64,000 bases of DNA from the NCBI GenBank assembly GCA_036023115.1, contig JAYKKT010000048.1, positions 9,896,501-9,960,500 of the forward strand. Direction: 5' to 3'. Below, piece after piece: positions 56,923-64,000 of the stretch (position 1 is its first letter; every line of letters begins with the position of its first letter). The position numbers were made by a program, and so were the translations under genes. Source of the DNA: Brasenia schreberi. Its lineage: Eukaryota > Streptophyta > Magnoliopsida > Nymphaeales > Cabombaceae. The notes under the pieces are model-generated. The model searched no databases. It was not told the origin of the DNA and saw only the letters and a program-made list of their open reading frames with translations.

Positions 56923-58347
56923 CTATGTTATCGATAGTGGTTAGCGGGTTGTTAGCGGTCGACCCTGATATAGCGGTAGCGGGGATATAGCGGATTTAGC
57001 GGTACACTTTTATTTATGATTAAAATATATATATATATATAATGGGTTCTCTAATTTCTAAAAAATATCAAGATCTTAAGTAGATTATTGCGATCAATAG
57101 ATAATAACACATCACTTGTAACAACTAATCAAGCATGGTAGGCTTGGTCTTAACTATGTTGAAGTTCACATTCTCCTGTATTTAGTTCATTTGCTTTATC
57201 CAAGGAAGTTTTAGTTGACCCCATCTAGTATGGGAAAAGGCTTAGTTGTTGTTGTTGTTGCTTTATCCAAGGAAGTTCTGGCAGGCTGCATGCTTTGAAG
57301 AAAACCCATCCAACCTGTTATCAGAAATCATAGGCTATGCTGCAGTGTTGAAGCTACGTTTTTAAGTGTTTACTTATATTTAAGAACTTATATTGTTTCC
57401 AAGCTTGTGAAATTTCTACTCCAAAAGATAAAACTACTACAACAACACTTATAAGTATAATACATATTCAGCCATTTGCAACCATCATTCCGTATGGAAG
57501 TCCTCCATCCATAATAAACTGAAAGAGAGCAGTGAAACAGGGTTTAAGCCTCTTCAAGGAACATATCATTTTGAAATACATGTTTATGTATGCCATGGAT
57601 TTAAAGGTGAAAATATTGTTAAAGGACTTTAAAGGTGGGAACTCAGGCCATTGACAGTTTGTCAGACACTTTAAAGAAAATCTGAACAAAAAAATTAATG
57701 TTATAAGTACCTAAAGAAAAGAGTCCAAGTATTGTATAGATCAATCAAGCATCTTAGCAGAGAACTAATACATCTGACCAATTCACCAAAGACTCGTTCA
57801 AGGAAGGGTCTACAACCACTTCCACACTACATTCAATCAACATTCATGGTGTGGGAGGTATCAATCCAGTCTATGCCTCAGTTCAAGAACACCACTGGCC
57901 CACTGGGTACAAATTGACCGGGAACGATAACTGAAGTACAACAAACCCAATCCAGTTTGAAGACTTCTTGTACCAAAACAAGAGAATAGAAATGGAAAAT
58001 TATGTTTTCAACCTAGGAATACTTGTACTTTATCTACTGAGAAGAAAGTTACCCCAAACAACAAATAGTGACCTATGGTGTATGAATAAAGATACTGTTA
58101 ACAAAGTAACCGTTGGAAAAGGACCAACGTTTTTCAAGAAAAACAAAACCAAGTGCCATAATTCATACAAAGAATATGACTGTTGAACTAAAATAATTAA
58201 CTTGTCCGCTATCATTGCTATAGCGGACCGCTATCGCGGTCCAGTTAGCGGCCCTGGCGGGTCGCCCGCTAAGGTTCACCCGCTATAGCGTTTTCAAGAC
58301 TGCTAAAATGCTATAGTGGCCGCTATAGCGCGCTATTGATAACTAAG
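56923..58347. mobile_element. hAT-like non-autonomous element, 1,425 bp, perfect 8-bp TSD
   Basis: GTGTGAAT flanks it exactly (56,915-56,922 and 58,348-58,355). Its ends are CTATGTTATCGATAGTG and, in reverse complement, CTTAGTTATCAATAGCG (13/17 match). Subterminal regions at both ends are dense in TAGCGG/CCGCTA words, the expected transposase-binding type of repeats. The interior has no transposase. It interrupts the copia integrase: excising it with one TSD restores the reading around the first catalytic position. Confidence 0.88.
57211..57257 (+). mobile_element. 47-bp LINE insertion (3' tail only) with 20-bp TSD
   Basis: TTGCTTTATCCAAGGAAGTT occurs at 57,191-57,210 and 57,258-57,277. The insert is TTAGTTGACCCCATCTAGTA, then TGGGAAAAGGCTTAG and TTG repeats, the same LINE 3' end as elsewhere in the window. 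It is inside the hAT-like element. Confidence 0.88.
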
Positions 58348-58355
58348 GTGTGAAT

Positions 58356-58960
58356 AACCTCCAACAGGGTTGTTGCCCTTGTTGATTCCTTGGGAAAAAC
58401 TTTCCTTGTCATTTTTCCTTGTATATAAGCTTCATTAAAAGTATTTTCCTTAAATCCAGGGAATAAGTCAAAGTTTTCCTCAACTTTTCTAATCTTATAT
58501 GCTCTAGGCGTTTGTCACATATTCACGTTAATAATAAAGGCACTCTCAATATAAGCATAAGTTGTACCAATTTTATTTTCAGAAAGCTTAAACAGTTCAT
58601 GTTCTACATCGAATTTCCTAGAGAATAATATTCTCTCATACTTTCCCCCAGTCACACTTTTAGGAATAAACCTAACCTCAAAACCTTTCTTTACTAAGAC
58701 AGGGACCGAGACCAAATTGTGCCTTATAGATGGCACAATTAACACTTCAGTAAATACAATTGATTTGCCTTGAACAAATATTCTGAAAGACCCAATACCC
58801 AAAACATACGAGAAAATATTATTTTCCATGTAGACTCAATGTTCCCGGGGATTGTATTCCTTCGGTTCCATTGCCCCTTCTTTGATCTTCGAGATGTGCC
58901 GTATAGCTCATGAATGTATCCACCAACCTGTCACTGGGCGGTCCATATACAAGCATTCTG
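58356..58960 (-). pseudogene. copia integrase N-terminus and protease/linker region (right of the hAT insertion)
   Basis: 58,829-58,515 is open: FSYVLGIGSFRIFVQGKSIV, then VPSIRHNLVSVPVLVKKGFE, the region between protease and the integrase zinc finger. The finger's WH...GH block is deleted after FIINVNM, and the text resumes with FDLFPGFKENTF. No DSG protease triad is readable upstream. The stretch 58,960-58,840 looks rearranged. Confidence 0.75.
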
Positions 58961-59039
58961 GAATCACGCAGATTATGTCCTGCTTCTCTGACTGTCCGCG
59001 CTGTGGGTTGTTTTCTCCACCTTTCTTGTTGCGGCAGTC

Positions 59040-59765
59040 TCTTTTGTAGTGTCCAATCTTTCTGCAGTTGAAACACTTACCTGAGAAGCAGTTTCCTACG
59101 ATTTCTTAAAAGTTTGACCTCTTTCTTGTTATTCTTGCTAAACTTCTTGTTTGATTTTTTCTTTTGGTTGGTTTTGGAGCTAAATGGTATCTCATCTTCC
59201 ACTACTAGCAACTTTTCTTTCTTGTTTTTGACCATGTGTTCTTGCTCTATTGCTAGTTTCAGGGGCGACTCAGAAAGGTTAATCTCAGGTCCTAATATGA
59301 GGGTAGTGGTGATCATGTTCCATAACAGGGGTAGACTATTTAGTATAGTAGATATCTTCATCGGTTCCGGGATGATTGATTTTGATACGGCTAAGTCCCT
59401 ATCCATTACCCACATATGGTTTTCATGCTCTACTACATTATCTTCTTCTTTCATTTTAAAGGAGTTATACTTTTGTAGTAACAACTGCACATGCAATTTT
59501 AGTTGTATCATACTTGGCTCTTATTGAGTCAAACAACTCTTTAGCGGTTTTGTATTCTTCGAAGACCCTAATCAAGTCATCCTCTATATAGTTCAACATG
59601 ATTGTCCTTGTTATAGTATCATTTTTTAGAAATATTTTATACATTTCTACTTGTTGCTCACTTGCGTCTGGAGGTCGCGGACACAAAGTTTCCTTTAACA
59701 CATACTCAACACCTTCAAGTGTTAGAGCCAGTGGGATTCTCCTCTTCCATGTTTGGAAGTTAAGA
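59040..59765 (-). pseudogene. copia gag with CCHC zinc knuckle, 5'-truncated
   Basis: Two overlapping frames: 59,701-59,465 (YIEDDLIRVFEEYKTAKELF, IRAKYDTTK) and 59,511-59,077 (ENHMWVMDRDLAV, STILNSLPLLWNMITTTLIL). They are followed by the knuckle CFNCRKIGHYKRDC at about 59,079-59,036. The break between frames is at about 59,500. Residues before about 59,765 are absent owing to the junction with the gypsy element. Confidence 0.85.
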
Positions 59766-59801
59766 CATACTTAGGATTTGTTTCGAAAAGCATATTGAAG
59801 C

Positions 59802-60977
59802 ATGTCGAGTCTAGGCTCCCAAGAGGTATCTAGCCATGGCTCATGCGCATCAAGTTCTCAATCCAGAAAGTTTTCGAAAAAACAAGAGATTGAAGACTTG
59901 AGAAGGGACTTCGAGGCCAAGATCGCCGCTCTTAGCCAAGAGGCTGAAGCAGGCGATTCATGTTCGTCAAACGGCGAACCGAAGGCCAAGAAGAATTTTG
60001 AAAAACCTCGCAAACATAAAGAGACTTTCGCGATGGAAGGTAACCAATACCACGAGTCCTTCACACACAAGGACCGTAAAGCCCTACAACAGCTGCTGAG
60101 AGGGCAAAATAAAGAGAAAAGAAGTTACGCCCTGTCTGATTTCTTGCCTGTAGACTACGAAATAGACAGTGACAATGAAATGAACTTCCATTGGTATGAT
60201 GGCATGGGAGACCCTAGGTCTCACTTGCAGCTTTTCTCTCGTCGAGCCCATAAGAAAAAGGACTCAATGAAATGGGTGTATTGGTTCCCTTTGTCCCTCA
60301 AGGGCACAACTGCCAAATGGCTGGCTTCCTACGATCTTAGCCAGGTCGCAACTTTCGAAGAGTTAGCGAACTGCTTTATGCAGAGATTCTCGCATAACAT
60401 AGAAGTCACGCCGACTTTAAACATCTTGAGAGATACAAAACAAGGTGTGAACGAGGATGTACATACGTTCATCGTTCGTTGGGGGTCTCTCTTAGGTCAA
60501 GCGCGAGAGTCCATATTTGAAGGATGTGTAGTCATGCTCATCCTAGATAATTTTAGAAATGAGCTGAAAACCCTTCTCTCGCTTCACGAAATCTCGACTT
60601 TCCATAAGTTAATAAAGAAAGCATCCATTTTCGAAACAAATTTGAAAAAGGGGGTGTATGACCACTTATGGAAAGAAAATCCCATTTCGAAAACTCGCTT
60701 AGAGACGCCCATCACTTATGGGCCATCCACCGCGGACAAAGGGGCAAAACCCCATAAAATCGCCAATGTCCGGGTGGATCCAAGCCCGACAAGTGCTTCA
60801 AGAACTTTTGAAAAACCAGAAAATAAAAAGGAGAGGAGTTTTAAAAAACCCTTCGAAAGACGAGAGTATACTCCACTGGGGCAACCTGTGTCGGAGGTCC
60901 TAGACCTCCTGCTTGCCCAAGGCATGATTGAACTCCCTGAGATTCCCGAGGGAGTTACTTCAAAGAAGGGTTTTTAA
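59802..60977 (+). CDS. gypsy gag, open over 391 codons
   Basis: Particle-forming polyprotein. Start as in the first copy (ATG of MSSLGSQ). Ser-rich N-terminus and a charged helix (KKQEIEDLRRDFEAKIAALS, about residues 26-45). The core is SYALSDFLPVDYEIDSDNEM, SHLQLFSRRAHKKKDSMKWV, PLSLKGTTAKWLASYDLSQV and HTFIVRWGSLLGQARESIFE. It then continues LSLHEISTFHKLIKKASIFE, with QPVSEVLDLLLAQGMIELPE near the end. The frame closes at 60,977, just before the zinc-finger segment CKYHRLKGHDTRRC (about 60,989-61,030, C-x2-H-x4-H-x4-C). One more frameshift therefore separates the finger from gag. Lineage-typical, not a host gene. Confidence 0.88.
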   Translation: MSSLGSQEVSSHGSCASSSQSRKFSKKQEIEDLRRDFEAKIAALSQEAEAGDSCSSNGEPKAKKNFEKPRKHKETFAMEGNQYHESFTHKDRKALQQLLRGQNKEKRSYALSDFLPVDYEIDSDNEMNFHWYDGMGDPRSHLQLFSRRAHKKKDSMKWVYWFPLSLKGTTAKWLASYDLSQVATFEELANCFMQRFSHNIEVTPTLNILRDTKQGVNEDVHTFIVRWGSLLGQARESIFEGCVVMLILDNFRNELKTLLSLHEISTFHKLIKKASIFETNLKKGVYDHLWKENPISKTRLETPITYGPSTADKGAKPHKIANVRVDPSPTSASRTFEKPENKKERSFKKPFERREYTPLGQPVSEVLDLLLAQGMIELPEIPEGVTSKKGF

Positions 60978-60988
60978 ACAAATTCTGC

Positions 60989-61509
60989 AAGTATCATCGG
61001 CTCAAAGGCCATGATACAAGGCGGTGTTTCTCCCTCCTTAATAAAATTGAGAACTTGATAGCAGAAGGCCAGCTGCAAGTCACTGAAGAACCTGAGCCTG
61101 CCCAAGCTATCTTGAAGGAACCCTTCCCCAAGCACATAAGTACCAGTGGGAAGAGAAAAGATGTATGTGCTCTTACGATTTCAAAGAATCTAGCGAATGC
61201 ACGTGAGTCTGGTTCATCTACGCGTCTACTCTCATACTTTACAAGAAACTCGCTCAAGTAGTCATCTGGGGACCATCAAGAGTTGAATCCCCGGTTAAAC
61301 CAGTTTTAACCATTCAAGGTGCTCCAAATCTCTCGATTAGAGCCATGATTAGTGCAAAACCTAGGTTGATCATGGGGGAGGTGACAAGGTCCGGGAGGAT
61401 CTACCAACCCCCACATCTGCAAAGTGCTAAAAAGGTGGTCAGTGTGCCTGGCCCCTCAAAAGCATGTATTCCTAGAGTTTCGTAAAAAACGGACAAAGGA
61501 AATGTCATT
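60989..61509 (+). pseudogene. gypsy zinc finger and linker, frame-broken
   Basis: CKYHRLKGHDTRRC, then NKIENLIAEGQLQVTEEPEP, then KHISTSGKRKDVCALTISKN, collinear with 15,430-15,640 in the first copy. Stops at 61,259 and about 61,483. GEVTRSGRIYQPPHLQSAKK-type sequence follows. Confidence 0.75.
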
Positions 61510-62583
61510 TTGAAGGTATCTAATTTCGAAAACCATCTTTCAAAGATTCTTATCAATATGTCCATCCTAGAGCTAATACAAACTTCGCCTAGGCATAGAC
61601 TAGTGTTAGAGAAAATTCTAGAAAGAGCAAGGGTTAGTTCAAACATTACCCCTGAATCTTTGTCCAAACAAGTGGGCTCCATAGGAGCGAAAATGCCCAT
61701 CGTATTTTTGGAAGACGATGTAGATAGACCCTACAAGTCCCATAACCAAGCCCTACATATCAAGGTGGTTCTGAATAACCACTCTCTGGATGGGTGCCTT
61801 GTCGATGGGGGAGGAGGGCTCAACATCCTTCCACTTCATGTGGTGAATCATATCGGAGTCACCTTGACATCCGTTCATCCAAGTCCCATCGTTATCACTG
61901 GATACGATGGGAATGCGTCTAGACCACTAGGATCTATCAAACTCCCCATGGAAACGGGAGGGATAGCACACACGGGGGTGTTCCATGTCCTGAACATCCA
62001 CCTCCATTATAACCTGTTGTTGGGAAGGCCTTGGATACACAGCTTGTGCACTGTGCCATCCACCTTCCACAGGTGTGTCAAGATCCCTTTCAGGGACAAA
62101 GTCGTAGTGATCCTAGGAGAGAGTCATCCTCAACTTCAAGGGATCATAAATTCTCCTTGTTTGTCAAGCTCCCAGACCCACGAGGTAAAACTGGGGCAAA
62201 CCATGCTCGAGCCACCAAGGCTCACTCTGTGCAACCCTAGGAAGGTCGTGTATGTGAAGGGGTCGCCCAAGGCTGGCCCCCTCAAGGTTCTGACCCTTCT
62301 AGGAAGACCCAAGAATCTCTTATTTCCAAAACCCCTGGACAAGAAGTCCCATGTGCACAACATAGACGACAACAAGTTCCAAGATCACGATTTGTATCCA
62401 AATTTCTCCAAAAACAAGAAATCGTGGAACATGCTGTTAAACATAGGTTATTTGCCTTATAAGAGTCTAAGGGCACAAAATCAGGGTCTCCTAGAACCCA
62501 TACTTCTTAGGGCCAATCCAAGCCGATATGGGATCGGCTATACTCCCAAAATAACACCAGAGCCACCCCCTGTGACCACCTAG
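61510..62583 (+). CDS. gypsy aspartic protease ORF, open over 357 codons
   Basis: Processes the polyprotein. An N-terminal helix (SILELIQTSPRHRLVLEKIL) leads into the protease: NNHSLDGCLVDGGGGLNILP (about residues 93-112), IVITGYDGNASRPLGSIKLP, then HYNLLLGRPWIHSLCTVPST (about residues 167-186). The triad position reads D-G-G, as in many plant gypsy elements. A Pro/Lys-rich tail ends at TAG 62,581-62,583, and a second stop (TAA at about 62,647) follows in the same frame. The next ORF starts 92 bp downstream. Confidence 0.85.
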   Translation: MKVSNFENHLSKILINMSILELIQTSPRHRLVLEKILERARVSSNITPESLSKQVGSIGAKMPIVFLEDDVDRPYKSHNQALHIKVVLNNHSLDGCLVDGGGGLNILPLHVVNHIGVTLTSVHPSPIVITGYDGNASRPLGSIKLPMETGGIAHTGVFHVLNIHLHYNLLLGRPWIHSLCTVPSTFHRCVKIPFRDKVVVILGESHPQLQGIINSPCLSSSQTHEVKLGQTMLEPPRLTLCNPRKVVYVKGSPKAGPLKVLTLLGRPKNLLFPKPLDKKSHVHNIDDNKFQDHDLYPNFSKNKKSWNMLLNIGYLPYKSLRAQNQGLLEPILLRANPSRYGIGYTPKITPEPPPVTT

Positions 62584-62675
62584 GTCAAGGGTGCCCTGGA
62601 GCCTACCCTAGAAGAAACCTATGATTTAGACCTCCTATTCAGAGTCTAACCTGTAGTGTTTTTCCTTTTATAGGT

Positions 62676-64000
62676 ATGATGGAAGATCCCTTTATCAAAA
62701 ATACAAAAACATTTGAAAAACTCAAAATCGAAAAAATGGAAAAACTGCAAAATCCAAAAACATTGGAAAATCAAAAACTCGAAAAAAGAGTAGTTTGTAT
62801 AGTTCCCAAAGTACTCATTTTGCAAAAGCACAAAAAAATAAAAAATTTACAAAATTCCAAAAAGATTTTGTACATAGCTGCTCCTGGTAAAGATTTGGAA
62901 AAAGGAAAGGATTTCGAAAGAAACATTGTCTGTATAACCAGGCCAAAAATTTCGAAATCAATAGAAATTCCAAGTGTAAAACCAGGTCTTTTGAAAATCC
63001 ATGCATCAAATTCCCTAGGATCTATAAACCACGAGAATGATCGATGCCTAGAAGTGGATCCCCTTGAGGAAGATCCCACTTCTGAGCTCCCAGAATTTCA
63101 TAAAATTCTCGATTTTGAAAAACCTTTCAATTCAGTAGGAGGAGATTTCATAGAGGTAAACCTAGGGAGTGATTCAAATCCCAAACTCATTAAGGTAGGT
63201 GCATGTTTGCATGAGCATGAAAGATTAGCATTCATTGTATTTTTACAAACCTACTTAGATGTGTTTGCATGGACGTATGAAGACATGTCGGGCATCGACC
63301 CCAGTATTGTCGAACATCGTCTTCCCTTAGATGCAGATGTGAAACCCATAAAGCAAAAGCTTAGGAAAATACATCCGAATGTACACGCACAAGTCAAAGA
63401 GGGTTTAGAAGATTTGTTAAAAGCCGGATTTATAAAACCCATTGCGTATTCTGATTGGTTATCCAATATCGTTGTTGTTCGAAAAACCAATGGGAAGATT
63501 CGAATATGCATCGATTTTAGAAACCTGAATAAAGCCACTCCAAAGGATAATTATCCTTTACCAAACATAGATTTGATAGTCGATAGTACTGCAAATCACG
63601 AAATGTTTTCGTTTATGGATGGCTATTCAGGGTATAATAAAATCAAATTAAGTCCACGAGATCAAGGTAAGACCACATTCACAACCCCATGGGGCACATA
63701 CTGCTATACAGTCATGCCCTTTGGTTTGAAAAATGTCGGCGCAACATACCAGAGAGCCATGACCACGATCTTCCATGATCAGATTCATGAGCTCGTAGAG
63801 GTATATGTGGATGATCTCTTGGCAAAATCCAAAACTCGATGCACTCACAGCGAATGTTTACAAAAGATTTTCGAAAGGCTTAGACTTTACAAAGTAAAGC
63901 TAAACCCTCATAAATGTGTATTCGGAGTAGAGTCTGAAAAGCTTCTAGGCTTTATGGTGAGCCAAATGGGTATAGAAGTCGACCCCTCTAAGTGTCGAGC
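62676..64000 (+). CDS. gypsy reverse transcriptase ORF, open to the window edge (441+ codons)
   Basis: From ATG 62,676 no stop occurs up to the last base. A Lys-rich leader (about 120 residues) precedes FAWTYEDMSGIDPSIVEHRL, then the RT: ICIDFRNLNKATPKDNYPLP, FSFMDGYSGYNKIKLSPRDQ, VMPFGLKNVGATYQRAMTT and the catalytic EVYVDDLLAKSKT (about 63,798-63,836), then NPHKCVFGVESEKLLGFMVS of the thumb. All polymerase motifs are intact, in contrast to the first copy. The ORF is preceded by TTTTTCCTTTTATAG|GTATG, a splice-acceptor-like tract also present before the first copy's ORF at about 17,085. RNase H, aRNH and integrase lie beyond the window. Confidence 0.9.
   Translation, partial: MMEDPFIKNTKTFEKLKIEKMEKLQNPKTLENQKLEKRVVCIVPKVLILQKHKKIKNLQNSKKILYIAAPGKDLEKGKDFERNIVCITRPKISKSIEIPSVKPGLLKIHASNSLGSINHENDRCLEVDPLEEDPTSELPEFHKILDFEKPFNSVGGDFIEVNLGSDSNPKLIKVGACLHEHERLAFIVFLQTYLDVFAWTYEDMSGIDPSIVEHRLPLDADVKPIKQKLRKIHPNVHAQVKEGLEDLLKAGFIKPIAYSDWLSNIVVVRKTNGKIRICIDFRNLNKATPKDNYPLPNIDLIVDSTANHEMFSFMDGYSGYNKIKLSPRDQGKTTFTTPWGTYCYTVMPFGLKNVGATYQRAMTTIFHDQIHELVEVYVDDLLAKSKTRCTHSECLQKIFERLRLYKVKLNPHKCVFGVESEKLLGFMVSQMGIEVDPSKCR

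Larger units (their letters stand above)
54015..59765 (-). mobile_element. Ty1/copia retrotransposon, reverse strand, 5'-truncated, hAT-interrupted
   Basis: Right to left: gag (59,765-59,040), protease region (about 58,960-58,600), integrase (58,560-56,400, split by a hAT-like element), RT (55,940-55,211), RNase H (55,132-54,491), LTR (54,489-54,015). Same family as the copia at 1-3,660. The 5' LTR and the first part of gag are missing because the sequence changes abruptly at about 59,765 to gypsy internal sequence. Confidence 0.88.
59770..64000 (+). mobile_element. second Tat-like gypsy copy, 5' LTR missing, runs off window
   Basis: Collinear with 14.2-18.4 kb of the first copy (same start of gag, same VDGGGG protease, same pre-RT leader). 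Internal sequence begins at about 59,770, only about 30 bp before the gag ATG, directly next to copia gag. There is no LTR, primer site or TSD at that junction. Fewer stops than the first copy: gag, protease and RT frames are each open over long stretches. Confidence 0.88.

Overview
The window is nuclear DNA of a land plant, most likely a TE-rich flowering plant. It carries plant-type Ty1/copia and Tat-like Ty3/gypsy retrotransposons, plant RTE-type LINEs, a hAT-like element, a PPR fragment, an organellar ribosomal-protein gene end and an AT-hook gene behind what looks like a very long intron. I cannot name the species. No tRNA, rRNA, CRISPR array or bacterial operon was seen. Most of the 64 kb is retrotransposon in several nested layers, and nearly every element ORF has stops or frameshifts.

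Layout. 1-3.66 kb: 3' part of a decayed copia element (+) with its 3' LTR. 3.66-6.4 kb: low-information DNA with a TA microsatellite and a possible foldback element. 6.4-6.8 kb: the last two exons of an organellar ribosomal protein uL3 gene (+). 7.1-9.1 kb: a dispersed non-coding repeat and an old copia RNase H remnant (-). 10.4-26.2 kb: a reverse-strand solo LTR split in two by a complete but mutated Tat-like gypsy element (11.4-24.9 kb, two LTRs of about 2.7-2.9 kb, dual RNase H). 26.2-30.1 kb: two RTE LINE copies (+), one very old.

31.3-48.3 kb: probable transcription unit of an AT-hook protein (coding exon 46,199-47,692). A candidate 5' untranslated exon lies near 32.3 kb, so the intron would be about 13.7 kb. 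That interval contains a hAT-like element, a nearly full-length RTE LINE (-) with a second LINE inserted in it, an MSL ion-channel exon fragment, an LTR-like block and a gypsy gag fragment. 48-53.6 kb: no convincing gene. 53.6-54.0 kb: PPR pseudogene (-). 54.0-59.77 kb: a second copia element (-), interrupted by a 1.4-kb hAT-like element that itself carries a 47-bp LINE tail. 59.77-64.0 kb: a second, better preserved Tat-like gypsy copy (+) running off the window.

I did not find an undescribed functional system. The unusual content is the insertion record. Several events can be read to the base from target-site duplications (TSDs): an RTE LINE with a 17-bp TSD; a nested LINE whose 5' end is inverted, as in twin priming; two LINE insertions of only 42 and 47 bp with 15- and 20-bp TSDs; a hAT-like family with 8-bp TSDs; and a solo LTR split by a later gypsy insertion. 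The host genes visible are the AT-hook gene and the uL3 3' end. They have no visible functional link to each other.
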